A DNA stretch of 27,051 bases from an uncultured Clostridia bacterium (GTDB lineage: Bacteria; Bacillota; Clostridia; Oscillospirales; CAG-382): positions 1-27,051 of the forward strand of contig CAMZED010000006.1 of the NCBI GenBank assembly GCA_947305675.1. Direction: 5' to 3'. A program made the translations under genes and the position numbers. The notes under the pieces are model-generated. The model did not search any database, had not been told where the DNA came from, and saw nothing but the letters and a program-made list of their open reading frames with translations. Of the stretch, positions 15,408 through 23,874 are shown piece after piece. Positions within the stretch are counted from its first letter, which is position 1; each line of letters opens with the position of its first letter.

Positions 15408-15968
15408 TTATTCCTCGCTTTCCCGCTGTTCTCTGCGAAGTATGCTTACAAACGTTTTACCGTAGCGATAAAGCTTTGTGCGGAACCCGTCGACGGGCTG
15501 CGGAACTCCGTCGCGGTCTGATTCGGCGACGATTATCGCGTCGTCGGTCAGAACGTCGCATTGTATAAGTTTTGAAATGATCGAGTCGAGCAGTTCCGGC
15601 GTATAGGGCGGATCGAGAAATACCAGCCCGAATTTTTCCTTCCCGGCGGTATAGCGCAGAAAATCCTGCCAATCGTTGCAGACGATGCGGCACTGTTTGA
15701 TAAATTTGGTCGCCTCGGCGTTGGATTTTATTATCTCGCAGGCGCGGCGCGAATTATCGACGATGACTGCGCGTTCTCCCCCGCGGGATAACGCCTCAAG
15801 CGCCATCTGCCCGCTTCCGCCGAAAAGGTCAAGCACGTATCTGTCGGCGATATCGAACTGGATCGCCGAAAAAACTCCTTCTTTGCAGATCTCGGTGGTG
15901 GGGCGGGTGTCGGTCCCCTCAAGCGTTCTTAATTTAGTCCCTCGGGACGTTCCGGTTATTATTCTCAT
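15408..15968 (-). CDS. rsmD: 16S rRNA (guanine(966)-N2)-methyltransferase RsmD
   Basis: A 186-residue S-adenosylmethionine-dependent methyltransferase. It has MRIITGTSRGTKL at the N-terminus, the cofactor-binding motif DLFGGSGQMALEALSRG, and the amino-methyltransferase motif LDPPY. It methylates guanine 966 of 16S rRNA. The start has AAGGAA upstream and lies 35 bases inside the 3' end of uvrC in another frame, so expression is coupled to uvrC. Confidence 0.95.
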   Translation of the reverse strand: MRIITGTSRGTKLRTLEGTDTRPTTEICKEGVFSAIQFDIADRYVLDLFGGSGQMALEALSRGGERAVIVDNSRRACEIIKSNAEATKFIKQCRIVCNDWQDFLRYTAGKEKFGLVFLDPPYTPELLDSIISKLIQCDVLTDDAIIVAESDRDGVPQPVDGFRTKLYRYGKTFVSILRREQRESEE

Positions 15969-17790
15969 CTTGTTCCTTTCCGAAGTGCTCGATTATCGCG
16001 TCGGCGATGGCGGGATTGATCCCCGGCACGGCAAGCAATTCATCACGCGCGGCGGTGCGGAGGTTCTCAAGCGTTCCGAACTTAAGCATAAGATCGTTCG
16101 CACGTTTGGCTCCGACGCCCTTAATGGCGGTAAGACTGCTTTTTTTGACGGCGCTGCGCCGCTTTGAATCCATTATCGAAAGCGAATAACGGTGTACTTC
16201 TTCCTGAATTTTATAAATGAATACAAACGCGTCCTGGCGGGTTATAAGCGATATCTCGCCCTCGCCGTCGGTGAGCGTTCTGGTTTTGTGGTGTTCATCT
16301 TTTATCATTCCGAAAACCGGGATATTCAATCCGTAATTCACGAGAACTTCCCTTACCGTACGTACCTGATAAATTCCGCCGTCGATAAGCATAAGGTCGG
16401 GGTATTCCCAACCCGATTCGTCGCTGTCGTGAGCGAACCGGCGTTCCATACATTCTTTCAGCGCGGCAAGATCGTTTCCGTCGGAAACCGTTTTTATGTT
16501 AAACGCGCGGTATTTTTTCTTGGCGAAAACGCCGTGTTCAAGCACGATCATTCCGCAGCTTGTAAAATCGCCGCCGGAATGGGATATGTCGTAGGATTCG
16601 ATCCTGTCGGGGACTACTTCCAGCCCGAGCAATCCGGCGAGCGATACGAGAAAATCCTTGTGTTTGTCCTCCGCCGCGCGCTTGTGTATTAACTGCTGTT
16701 TTGCGTTATCGTCCGCACGCAGAGCAAGGGCGTGAAGATCGCCCCTCTCGGGGCGCAGGACCTGAACCTTATACCCCGCCGAAACCGAAAGCGATTCCTC
16801 CAACAGGGCCCTTTCGGAAGGTTCAAGCTCGTAATTCATACGTATTTTTTTGGGAATATAGCCGCGCAGTTCGTAATATCTTTGCAAAAGCGAAACGACG
16901 GCGGGTCCGGAGATTATCTCGTCGGCGCCGAAGAAAAAGTTTTCGCGGTCGACAATCGCGCCGCCGCGCACAAAAAGCAACGAAAGCGCACTTCCGAGAT
17001 CGTCGGCGTAAATGCCGACAAGATCGGTCTCGACGTCGGGCGAGCAGACGATCTGCTGTTTATCCGAAAGCTTTTTTACGGCGTAGATACAATCGCGCAA
17101 TTTGGCGGCAAGCTCGAAATTAAGTCCCTCGGAAGCGAGCGCCATATTTTCTTCAAGCTGAGCGATTAGGTTTTTGCCGTCGCCTTTAAGCAGTTGAGCG
17201 GCGCGGGAGGTTAACGTTTTGTACTCTTCCGACGAGACGTTGCCTTTTACGCAGGGCGCGCAGCAGCGACCGATGTGGTAATTAAGGCAGGGGCGGGATT
17301 TGCCGATATCTTTGGGGAAAGATTTCCCGCAGGAAGGCAGTTGAAAGGCTTTTCTGACCGTTTCAAGTATATCGCGGGCGACGTGATGCGAAGAATAGGG
17401 ACCGAAATACTTCGCGTTTCCGGCGGTGCGCCGGTAGACGATCGAAAACTCGGGATATTCGCCGTTTGTGAGTTTTATATAAGGATACCCGCCGCCGTCT
17501 TTTAATTTGATGTTATATCGGGGTTGAAACTGTTTGATAAACTGGTTTTCCTGCACCAACGCCTCTAACTCGGTACGGGTATAATACACCTCGAAATCGT
17601 TGACTGATTCGACCATACGCCTGGTTTTTCCGCGGTGGTTGGAATATGGTGCGAAATAGCTTGAAACGCGGTTGCGGAGCGCTTTCGACTTGCCGACGTA
17701 AATGATCCTGCCGGACTTGTTATGCATTATATAAACTCCCGGCGTTGCCGGAAGCAACCGGGCTTTTTCATAAAGTTCTTCGCGCGTCAT
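15934..17790 (-). CDS. uvrC: excinuclease ABC subunit UvrC
   Basis: A 618-residue nuclease that makes both incisions in nucleotide excision repair. The N-terminal GIY-YIG domain reads TPGVYIMHNKSGRIIYVGKS. The UVR motif for UvrB binding (NFELAAKLRDCIYAVKK) is mid-protein. The RNase-H-like C-terminal nuclease has RIESYDISHSGG, and the tail carries helix-hairpin-helix repeats (LTAIKGVGAKRA, LLAVPGINPAIADAI). Length is normal. The ribosome-binding site is weak (TAGG). It lies 63 bases after ptsH with no clear terminator between, so read-through from the ptsH promoter is likely. Confidence 0.97.
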   Translation of the reverse strand: MTREELYEKARLLPATPGVYIMHNKSGRIIYVGKSKALRNRVSSYFAPYSNHRGKTRRMVESVNDFEVYYTRTELEALVQENQFIKQFQPRYNIKLKDGGGYPYIKLTNGEYPEFSIVYRRTAGNAKYFGPYSSHHVARDILETVRKAFQLPSCGKSFPKDIGKSRPCLNYHIGRCCAPCVKGNVSSEEYKTLTSRAAQLLKGDGKNLIAQLEENMALASEGLNFELAAKLRDCIYAVKKLSDKQQIVCSPDVETDLVGIYADDLGSALSLLFVRGGAIVDRENFFFGADEIISGPAVVSLLQRYYELRGYIPKKIRMNYELEPSERALLEESLSVSAGYKVQVLRPERGDLHALALRADDNAKQQLIHKRAAEDKHKDFLVSLAGLLGLEVVPDRIESYDISHSGGDFTSCGMIVLEHGVFAKKKYRAFNIKTVSDGNDLAALKECMERRFAHDSDESGWEYPDLMLIDGGIYQVRTVREVLVNYGLNIPVFGMIKDEHHKTRTLTDGEGEISLITRQDAFVFIYKIQEEVHRYSLSIMDSKRRSAVKKSSLTAIKGVGAKRANDLMLKFGTLENLRTAARDELLAVPGINPAIADAIIEHFGKEQDENNNRNVPRD

Positions 17791-17853
17791 TACAGATACC
17801 TACAAAAAATGCCCTGAACCGGATAGGCCAAGGCTTTTATTAAAAGCAAAATA

Positions 17854-18117
17854 TCATTTGTTGAAACCGGAGATGACCAAATCGACAAGGCCTTCGACAG
17901 CGGATTCCTCGTCGGGTCCTTCGGCGAGAATGGTTATTATATCGCCCTGGGAGATCCCAAGCGAAAGGACGCCCAAAAGACTCTTCGCGTTGGCGCGTCT
18001 GTCGCTGTTTTCGACCCAGATCGAGCTGCGGAACGAGTTTGCTTTTTGTATGAAATATGTCGCAGGTCTTGCGTGAAGACCCTCGGTGTTTTTGATTTCA
18101 ATATTCTTGGTTGTCAT
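17854..18117 (-). CDS. ptsH: phosphocarrier protein HPr
   Basis: An 87-residue phosphotransferase-system carrier. His15 (GLHARPA), phosphorylated by Enzyme I, and Ser46 (ANAKSLLGVLSLGI), the HPr-kinase site used in Firmicute catabolite control, are both present, so it is true HPr rather than Crh. ATG 18117 has GGGGG nine to ten bases upstream; the frame extends further but without a start signal. Enzyme I and HPr kinase genes are not in the window. Confidence 0.95.
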   Translation of the reverse strand: MTTKNIEIKNTEGLHARPATYFIQKANSFRSSIWVENSDRRANAKSLLGVLSLGISQGDIITILAEGPDEESAVEGLVDLVISGFNK

Positions 18118-18141
18118 AAAGATATACCCCCATCTATTGTC

Positions 18142-18170
18142 ATTATACCAAACTGAATGCGCCAAATCAA
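18142..18170 (-). promoter_or_regulatory. sigma-A promoter of ptsH
   Basis: On the minus strand, TTGATT (18170-18165), a 17-bp spacer and TATAAT (18147-18142), with an extended -10 TG. Transcription would start near 18135, leaving a leader of about 18 bases. Confidence 0.85.
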
Positions 18171-18235
18171 CAGATATTTCATATGTAACTTAACAAAATA
18201 GCGGCATTTGTGCGGCGTTTTTTTGTTGGAATTGG

Positions 18236-18691
18236 CTACTGAGTCACGGTTTTGTCGATATATTCCGCACGGTCGGCATAAAGCGTAAGTGTTCCCTCCT
18301 CCAAAGCGATATAAACCGGCGAACCGTAAACAATCTTCTCGCCCGATTCGGTATAATAAACGCCTACTCGCCGGTAACCGCTTATTATAACGGCAAGTTC
18401 AAGGTCGACGGTGCCGTCGTTGTTCGGAGTGAAGCGAACGGCGGTTATATCGCACTGGACAGGATCGCCGCCTTCCGAAAGCGAAACTCCCACCCGGTCA
18501 CCGCTTTTGAACGTTCTTGCCTCTGAATCGGGTACGCCCGCGGAAGATATATGCAGTTCGACCGAATCGATATTCGGCTCGCCGAGCAGTTCGTTCACCT
18601 CATCGCGGAAGACGAGCAGCGCGACGGTGCAAATCAGGCACAGCACAATTACAAGATCGAGCAGATTGAGCCTTATTCTGTGCTTTTTCAT
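18236..18691 (-). CDS. DUF4330-like membrane-anchored protein
   Basis: A 151-residue protein with a short basic N-terminus, one membrane segment at about 10-30 (LLDLVIVLCLICTVALLVF), and an extracytoplasmic beta-rich domain (VELHISSAGVPDSEARTFKS and following). The arrangement and the phrase 'LLDLVIVL' after a basic start resemble DUF4330 proteins, whose function is unknown. ATG 18691 overlaps the stop of the upstream membrane gene by one base (TGATG) and has GGAGG ten bases upstream; a TTG one codon earlier is an alternative. The 118 bases after it hold the ptsH promoter but no clear terminator. Confidence 0.75.
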   Translation of the reverse strand: MKKHRIRLNLLDLVIVLCLICTVALLVFRDEVNELLGEPNIDSVELHISSAGVPDSEARTFKSGDRVGVSLSEGGDPVQCDITAVRFTPNNDGTVDLELAVIISGYRRVGVYYTESGEKIVYGSPVYIALEEGTLTLYADRAEYIDKTVTQ

Positions 18692-20427
18692 CAACCATAT
18701 ACCTCCGAACCCTTATTTGAACGGTTATATACTCTGTAAGCCGATCCCGTCAGCCCGAAAACGAACCATAGCATCGCAAGCGACCTTACGTCGGCAAAAG
18801 GATCGACGCAAAGGATCACCGCGACTTCCATCACTGCGGAAGCGACTATCGCACCCAGGACGCGCACCTCGGATCTGGAATGATTCTTTATGTGGCAATA
18901 AAAGATGCGCTGAAACGCCAACACGAACGCAACCGCGGCAAGCACCGCCGAAAGGATCACAAAGAACCTTGCGATAGGTTGATCGCTTCCCGGAAGTACA
19001 TTTGAAAACGCCGAAGGAAACGAGGAGAAATAGCCGCCGTCGGAAAAAACGTTATCGGATATGATCACCGCGGCGGAAGGCAATACCATCGCGGCGGCAA
19101 GCAAAGCGCCGGCAATTGCCTTACGGGCGAAAGCAAAATAAACCAGAACGGCTATTATATCGAGAATGTAAACAAGCGGATCGTCATTGACGACGGTAAA
19201 AGCGAGTATAAAGGCGAGCGCCGCCAGCCCGCGGAAGCGGCTCCCCTGTTTTGCGGCGCGCGATAATGCGACCGGGATCGTCGGGATACAAATGAACGCC
19301 CAGCTGCTTCCGGCGAAGGTGTAGGCGGACATTGCCGCCGCCGCGTCGCGCAGACCATCAAGAGGTATATATACCGCAAACTCGCCGAGCAGATACAGCG
19401 CGATCCCGACCGACGAGCCTATGCACAAAAGGTTAAGCGACTGGCCGATAAGGCGTTCCGAGCAGATCATATTCTTTGCGAGGAAATAGATTCCGATAAA
19501 GCAAAGCGCGGTAAGCGTGCTTCCGCCGTAAACCGAGGGGAAGAACGCGCTTATAACCAGCACCGGCACAACTATCGCGTCGGCGGTGCCGAACCTTAAA
19601 TTGCGTTTTAAGCGCACGACTTTGAAAAGATAAGACGCCGCCGTAACGCCGATCACCGGAAGCAGGACCGAAGCCTTGGCGAAAGACAGCATTCCGATAC
19701 TGAGCAGTAGCCCGAATTCCGGAACGTTGAATATGCTTGCGGTCAATGCCGCGATAAGCAAAACCAAAAGTACTCTTGCGGGGCTGAAAAAGAAGGTTAT
19801 AACGCCGCAGAGCGATCCGGCGAGAAAAGCCAACCCGATCGCCGTGCCTCCCTTTTCAACGGGGGCGAGCGACGAAGCGTTTATGCCGAGCGCGGAATTC
19901 AGGAGCGAACCCGTGATACGGCTGTTTCCCAACGCCGAAAGAATACTTTTTTCGCCGAAAAGCAGGAACAGCATCCCGGCGAGGAACGATATGGCGGCAG
20001 CAGCGAGATCGTATGGCTGCATGGAGCCGTTTTTTGATACATAGCGGCTGAGAATATATATCGCCGCGGAATAAACGCCGAAAGTGATCAAAAACACCCC
20101 GGCGGTGCGGAGCGGGGACGCGAGAAAGCGGTTTTTGAGCCCTATAAAAAACGAAAACAGGCGGTCGCGGGCAAAGAAAGCCGCCACCGCGTTTCTGGCG
20201 GGTTTAAACACCTTTCTGCCCAAGCCCACTTTGTTTTCGATCCTGCGGGTTATGTTTCTTTTGAAGAATTTATCGGTATTCTCGGCGGAATTTATCAGAG
20301 GCGAGGCGAAACCCGATTCGAAAAACCTTGTCACGCGCGCCGAGATCGAAGAAGTGCACGACAAAATCAGGCTCTCGCGCAGAGATCTGCGGAACCCGGC
20401 GGATTTGTTTTTGCTCTTTTTTGCCAT
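18691..20427 (-). CDS. large polytopic membrane protein, O-antigen-ligase-like in layout
   Basis: A 578-residue protein with a basic cytoplasmic N-terminal stretch of about 100 residues and then roughly a dozen hydrophobic segments. I do not recognise a conserved catalytic motif. The many short membrane helices, the extracellular loop near residue 435-470 (FSDGGYFSSFPSAF), and tight coupling to a DUF4330-like gene recall the Wzy/O-antigen-ligase-type proteins seen in Clostridia, but this is resemblance, not proof. It lies 28 bases after trmD with AAGG before the ATG. It may act in cell-envelope polymer assembly, or be a transporter. Confidence 0.75.
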   Translation of the reverse strand: MAKKSKNKSAGFRRSLRESLILSCTSSISARVTRFFESGFASPLINSAENTDKFFKRNITRRIENKVGLGRKVFKPARNAVAAFFARDRLFSFFIGLKNRFLASPLRTAGVFLITFGVYSAAIYILSRYVSKNGSMQPYDLAAAAISFLAGMLFLLFGEKSILSALGNSRITGSLLNSALGINASSLAPVEKGGTAIGLAFLAGSLCGVITFFFSPARVLLVLLIAALTASIFNVPEFGLLLSIGMLSFAKASVLLPVIGVTAASYLFKVVRLKRNLRFGTADAIVVPVLVISAFFPSVYGGSTLTALCFIGIYFLAKNMICSERLIGQSLNLLCIGSSVGIALYLLGEFAVYIPLDGLRDAAAAMSAYTFAGSSWAFICIPTIPVALSRAAKQGSRFRGLAALAFILAFTVVNDDPLVYILDIIAVLVYFAFARKAIAGALLAAAMVLPSAAVIISDNVFSDGGYFSSFPSAFSNVLPGSDQPIARFFVILSAVLAAVAFVLAFQRIFYCHIKNHSRSEVRVLGAIVASAVMEVAVILCVDPFADVRSLAMLWFVFGLTGSAYRVYNRSNKGSEVYG

Positions 20428-20455
20428 TCTTGCCCTTCTTATTTGCGTGACCTTG

Positions 20456-21145
20456 TCAGTCTTTTGCTTTTTTCAAAAGGTCGGGACGTTTTGCACCGGT
20501 GCGTTCCCGGCTTTGTTCCGATTTCCATTTTTCCTGTAAAGCGTGGTTGCCGTTGACCAGCACCTCGGGTACCTCGAGCCCTTCGAACACCCGCGGGCGG
20601 GTATATTGAGCGTGTTCAAGATATCCGTTCTGCAGGCTCTCGAGTTCAAAGCATTCCGGCGAAGGCAAAACGCCTTCCACCATTCTCGATACGCAATCGA
20701 CGACGATGGCGGCGGGCAGTTCGCCCCCGGTGAGGACGTAGTTGCCGACCGAGATCTCTTCGTCGATCTCGAGTTCGATAATGCGCTCGTCGATCCCCTC
20801 GTAATGGCCGCAAAGCAGCACAAGGTTATCGTAAGCGAGCAATTCGCGCGCCTTCGACTGATCGAAAAGCGCGCCCTGAGGCGACATATATATGACCCTT
20901 GTGCTTCCCGAAAGCCTTTTTTTGACAGCGCGTATGCAGTCGACCACCGGCTGGCACATCATCACCATTCCGTAACCGCCGCCATAAGGCGCGTCGTCGA
21001 CGCGGCGGTGTTTATCAAGAGTATAATCGCGGATGTCGGTGCAGTTGACCGAAATCAAGTTTTTTTCGCAGGCGCGTCCGATTATGCTCGAAGCGAAAAC
21101 CGGGCGCAGCGAATCGGGGAACAAAGTCAAAACTTCAAAATTCAT
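20456..21145 (-). CDS. trmD: tRNA (guanine(37)-N1)-methyltransferase TrmD
   Basis: A 229-residue trefoil-knot methyltransferase that modifies G37 next to the anticodon and prevents frameshifts. MNFEVLTLFPD, RRVDDAPYGGGYGMVM, the knot segment LLCGHYEGIDERI, and VGNYVLTGGELPAAIVVDCV are all diagnostic. It starts three bases after rimM, the standard order. Confidence 0.97.
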   Translation of the reverse strand: MNFEVLTLFPDSLRPVFASSIIGRACEKNLISVNCTDIRDYTLDKHRRVDDAPYGGGYGMVMMCQPVVDCIRAVKKRLSGSTRVIYMSPQGALFDQSKARELLAYDNLVLLCGHYEGIDERIIELEIDEEISVGNYVLTGGELPAAIVVDCVSRMVEGVLPSPECFELESLQNGYLEHAQYTRPRVFEGLEVPEVLVNGNHALQEKWKSEQSRERTGAKRPDLLKKAKD

Positions 21146-21148
21146 GGT

Positions 21149-21640
21149 TTATTCCCCCGCCCCGTCGATAAAGCGAATGAAAACGCCTTTTTCCGGGTCG
21201 ACCGACTTTATAAACTCGCCCACCGCCGGGATGATATATTTCTTTTCACCCTCGATGTAATAAAGGTCCGAAGCGACGCCCTGTTCGATTTTCGTCAACC
21301 TGCCCTTTTCTTCGCCGGAAACGGCGTCAAACACCTTCAGCCCGATAAGGTCGTCGTTAAAAAACACCCCATCGGGCAGCGTTATATCGTTTCGGTCGAA
21401 CCATACCGTCCTGCCGGTGAGAGCCGCCGCTGAAAGGCGGTCCTCATATCCGACGAAAATAACGGTCGACAAATGTTCGCGCAATTCTTTTACCTCCAAA
21501 GGGCGCTTGCCCTCGCTGTCGAGGTAAAGATATCTGACGCCGCTTAAAAAAGCGACGTCATCGCACCAACAGTCAAAACGGAGCTCGCCTTTTAATCCGC
21601 GGGGGGAATTGAGCCTCCCCGCCTCGAGAAAACGCCTCAT
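21149..21640 (-). CDS. rimM: 16S rRNA processing protein RimM
   Basis: A 163-residue protein for 30S head maturation that works with S19. It begins MRRFLEAGRLNSPRGLKGEL, the family's N-terminal barrel, and its C-terminal PRC-barrel half has YIIPAVGEFIKSVDPEKG. The start shares one base with the stop of the KH-domain gene. Confidence 0.94.
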   Translation of the reverse strand: MRRFLEAGRLNSPRGLKGELRFDCWCDDVAFLSGVRYLYLDSEGKRPLEVKELREHLSTVIFVGYEDRLSAAALTGRTVWFDRNDITLPDGVFFNDDLIGLKVFDAVSGEEKGRLTKIEQGVASDLYYIEGEKKYIIPAVGEFIKSVDPEKGVFIRFIDGAGE

Positions 21641-21867
21641 CAGATAATATCTACGATAACGCGCTTGTTCTCTTTTGCGGCGGCGGCGCGCATTACTGTG
21701 CGAATGCTTTTTGCGATTTTGCCTTCTTTTCCTATCACCCTGCCCATATCGTGCTTTGCGACCGAAAGTTCAAGCACCACGGTATCGCCGCTGACCTTTT
21801 CTGAAACGGTGACGGCGTCGGGATCTTCAACGAGCGCTCTGGTGATATCGAGGAGTATCTGCTTCAT
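21640..21867 (-). CDS. khpA: KH-domain RNA-binding protein KhpA
   Basis: A 75-residue single KH-domain protein with the GxxG loop in DMGRVIGKEGKIAKSIRTVM. KhpA (YlqC) binds RNA together with KhpB/Jag in Firmicutes. It is wedged between rpsP and rimM with one-base overlaps at both ends, so all three are translationally coupled. Confidence 0.95.
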   Translation of the reverse strand: MKQILLDITRALVEDPDAVTVSEKVSGDTVVLELSVAKHDMGRVIGKEGKIAKSIRTVMRAAAAKENKRVIVDII

Positions 21868-22112
21868 TATTCAAGCACTCCGCTCTTTTTAAGAAGAGTT
21901 CTTACGGTCTCGGTCGGTTGAGCGCCGTCGGCGATCCATTTTTTAGCCTTTTCGGGATCGACGGTGATGGTTGCGGGATCGGTCATCGGGTTGTAAAAAC
22001 CGACTTCGTCGATAAACCTGCCGTCACGGGGATAGCGGGAATCCGCGACAACGATCCTGTAGCAGGGTGCTTTCTTTGCGCCCATTCTTCTTAATCTCAT
22101 TTTAACTGCCAT
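21867..22112 (-). CDS. rpsP: 30S ribosomal protein S16
   Basis: An 81-residue ribosomal protein: VKMRLRRMGAKKAPCYRIVV, then DSRYPRDGRFIDEVGFYNP, is the S16 signature. GGAGG lies eight to ten bases before the ATG, the strongest ribosome-binding site of the operon. It follows ffh after 33 bases. Confidence 0.98.
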   Translation of the reverse strand: MAVKMRLRRMGAKKAPCYRIVVADSRYPRDGRFIDEVGFYNPMTDPATITVDPEKAKKWIADGAQPTETVRTLLKKSGVLE

Positions 22113-22145
22113 TTCTGGTTCCTCCGTATATGGAAAAATTATTAT

Positions 22146-23468
22146 TTAAAAGGGAAATCTGAATTTTCCTCTTTTGCCTTTTTTACCCGAGAACTGCTTC
22201 ATAAGCGCCTTTGTCTGGTCATATTGTTTCAGAAGGCGGTTGACGTCCTCGACTTTGGTGCCGCTGCCGGCGGCGATGCGGCGTTTGCGCGATGAATTCA
22301 GCACGTCGGGGTGATCGCGTTCGTAAGGAGTCATCGAAAGGATGATCGCCTCGGTACGAACCAGCGATTTTTCATCGACCTGAGCGTTGTTCAGCTGCGA
22401 AGGTTTTATTCCCGGCATCATCGACATAAGCGATTCCATCGAGCCCATATCTTTTATGGTGGCGAGCTGGTCGAGAAAATCCGAAAGCGTAAAGCTCTGT
22501 TCACGCAGTTTGCGTTCCATTTCGGCGGCCTTTTTCTCGTCGATCTGCTGTTCGGCGCGCTCAATAAGGGTGAGCACGTCGCCCATTCCGAGTATCCTGG
22601 AAGCCATTCTGTCGGGATGGAAAGGTTCCAGGCAATCGAGTTTTTCGCCCGTGCCGATGAATTTGATCGGTTTGCCGGTGATATATTTTACCGAAAGCGC
22701 GGCGCCGCCGCGGGTGTCGCCATCCATTTTGGTAAGAATTACGCCGGTTATATCCAAAAGGTTGTTGAAACTTTCCGCGACATTGACGGCGTCCTGACCG
22801 GTCATCGCGTCGACGACAAGCAATATCTCCGTCGGTTGGACGGCGGACTTTATCCTGCGGAGCTCGTCCATAAGCGCCTCATCGACGTGTAGGCGCCCGG
22901 CGGTATCGAGAATGACAACGTCGTGGCCGTATTTTACCGCGTGTTTCACCGCGAGTTCGGAAGTTTCCACCGGGTCTGCCGTTCCGCGTTCAAATACCGG
23001 GACGCCGACCTGTTCGCCGACGACCTGCAGCTGTTTTATCGCGGCGGGGCGGTAGATATCGCAAGCGACGAGCAGAGGGTTCCTGCCCTGCTTGCGGAAA
23101 TAACGCGCAAGCTTTGCCGAATGGGTGGTTTTGCCCGAGCCCTGCAAGCCGCACATAAGTATTACCGTGGGGGGCTTGGGAGCAAAGTTGACCTTTTGGT
23201 TCGTGCCGCCCATAAGTTCAATAAGCTCTTCGTTTACGATTTTTACGATCTGCTGAGCGGGAAGCAGGCTTTCCAGCACCTCGTTCCCGACAGCGCGTTC
23301 CGAAACGCGCGCCACAAACGCTTTTACCACTTTAAAGTTGACGTCGGCTTCGAGCAGAGCGAGCTTGATCTCGCGCATACCGGCTTTTACGTCAGATTCG
23401 GTAAGTTTGCCTTTGTTGCGGAATTTTGAAAACGCTTGTGACATTTTATCTACAAGGTTTTGAAACAT
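22146..23468 (-). CDS. ffh: signal recognition particle protein Ffh
   Basis: A 440-residue GTPase that targets membrane and secreted proteins. The N domain comes first. The G domain has the P-loop GLQGSGKTTHSAKLARYF (Ser/His in place of the usual Thr/Cys region), DTAGRLHVDEALMDEL and TKMDGDTRGGAALS. The methionine-rich M domain (MGSMESLMSMMPGIKP) binds 4.5S RNA and signal sequences. It begins two bases after ylxM. No 4.5S RNA gene was seen in the window. Confidence 0.98.
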   Translation of the reverse strand: MFQNLVDKMSQAFSKFRNKGKLTESDVKAGMREIKLALLEADVNFKVVKAFVARVSERAVGNEVLESLLPAQQIVKIVNEELIELMGGTNQKVNFAPKPPTVILMCGLQGSGKTTHSAKLARYFRKQGRNPLLVACDIYRPAAIKQLQVVGEQVGVPVFERGTADPVETSELAVKHAVKYGHDVVILDTAGRLHVDEALMDELRRIKSAVQPTEILLVVDAMTGQDAVNVAESFNNLLDITGVILTKMDGDTRGGAALSVKYITGKPIKFIGTGEKLDCLEPFHPDRMASRILGMGDVLTLIERAEQQIDEKKAAEMERKLREQSFTLSDFLDQLATIKDMGSMESLMSMMPGIKPSQLNNAQVDEKSLVRTEAIILSMTPYERDHPDVLNSSRKRRIAAGSGTKVEDVNRLLKQYDQTKALMKQFSGKKGKRGKFRFPF

Positions 23469-23470
23469 CG

Positions 23471-23788
23471 TTACAATTCTCCAATGATACTGTCGGCGAT
23501 AATATCAAGATCTTTATCGCCTTTCGACTTTAAACGTTCGGCGAGTGAAATAATACGCTCGGATTTTTTTGCGAACCCCAAAGCCGATTCGAAAGACAAA
23601 AGATCTGAAACGGCGCGGCGAACGGCGTCCCGCACGCCCTGACGGGTCAAACCGCAGTTCTCGCTGATTTCGGCAAGCGAAAGATCCTCGTTATAATAAA
23701 GATCGGCAAGGTCACGGTGGCGTTCCGAAAGCGCAGCACCGTAACTATCGAGCAAACGGCACATATAGGCGCGATCTTCCGAATTCAA
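23471..23788 (-). CDS. ylxM: YlxM, helix-turn-helix partner of the SRP pathway
   Basis: A 105-residue protein with a sigma-region-4-like helix-turn-helix (LSLAEISENCGLTRQGVRDA) and LYYNEDLSLAEI, typical of the YlxM/p13 family that is encoded just before ffh in Firmicutes and stimulates SRP function. I chose TTG at 23788: AAGGGG lies eight bases before it, whereas the in-frame GTG at 23797 directly abuts that site. The C-terminal tail ends in IADSIIGEL. Confidence 0.92.
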   Translation of the reverse strand: MNSEDRAYMCRLLDSYGAALSERHRDLADLYYNEDLSLAEISENCGLTRQGVRDAVRRAVSDLLSFESALGFAKKSERIISLAERLKSKGDKDLDIIADSIIGEL

Positions 23789-23812
23789 ATCTAACACCCC
23801 TTAAAGCGGCGA

Positions 23813-23843
23813 GAGTCTGTAAAGTGAATTACTTTACAGACTC
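23813..23843. promoter_or_regulatory. perfect 13-bp inverted repeat at the ylxM-ffh transcription start
   Basis: GAGTCTGTAAAGT (23813-23825) and ACTTTACAGACTC (23831-23843) are exact inverted copies separated by five bases. The repeat starts two bases after the -10 box, so the start of transcription falls inside it. It can act as an operator on DNA or as a 5'-terminal hairpin in the mRNA. No T-run follows. Confidence 0.85.
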
Positions 23844-23845
23844 AC

Positions 23846-23874
23846 ATTATACTATAACCTTTCAGGTTTGTCAA
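23846..23874 (-). promoter_or_regulatory. perfect consensus sigma-A promoter of the ylxM-ffh-trmD operon
   Basis: On the minus strand, TTGACA (23874-23869), a 17-bp spacer and TATAAT (23851-23846). The -35 box contains the stop codon of the clp gene (23873-23871). The spacer itself carries AACCT-GAA-AGGTT, a 5-bp inverted repeat. Confidence 0.92.

Noticed and set aside
17833..17847. GCTTTT-ATT-AAAAGC palindrome between ptsH and uvrC as a terminator
   Set aside because: The stem is AT-rich and has no T-run; uvrC probably shares the ptsH transcript.
18120..18235. Terminator after the DUF4330-like gene
   Set aside because: Only a weak AACAAAA/TTTTGTT pairing across a long loop; the two GCCGC copies are direct, not inverted.
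20543..21433. Plus-strand 296-codon frame opposite trmD-rimM
   Set aside because: It spans two real minus-strand genes and has no recognisable domain or ribosome-binding site.
23789..23797. GTG at 23797 as the ylxM start
   Set aside because: It directly touches the AAGGGG ribosome-binding site; TTG at 23788 has correct spacing.
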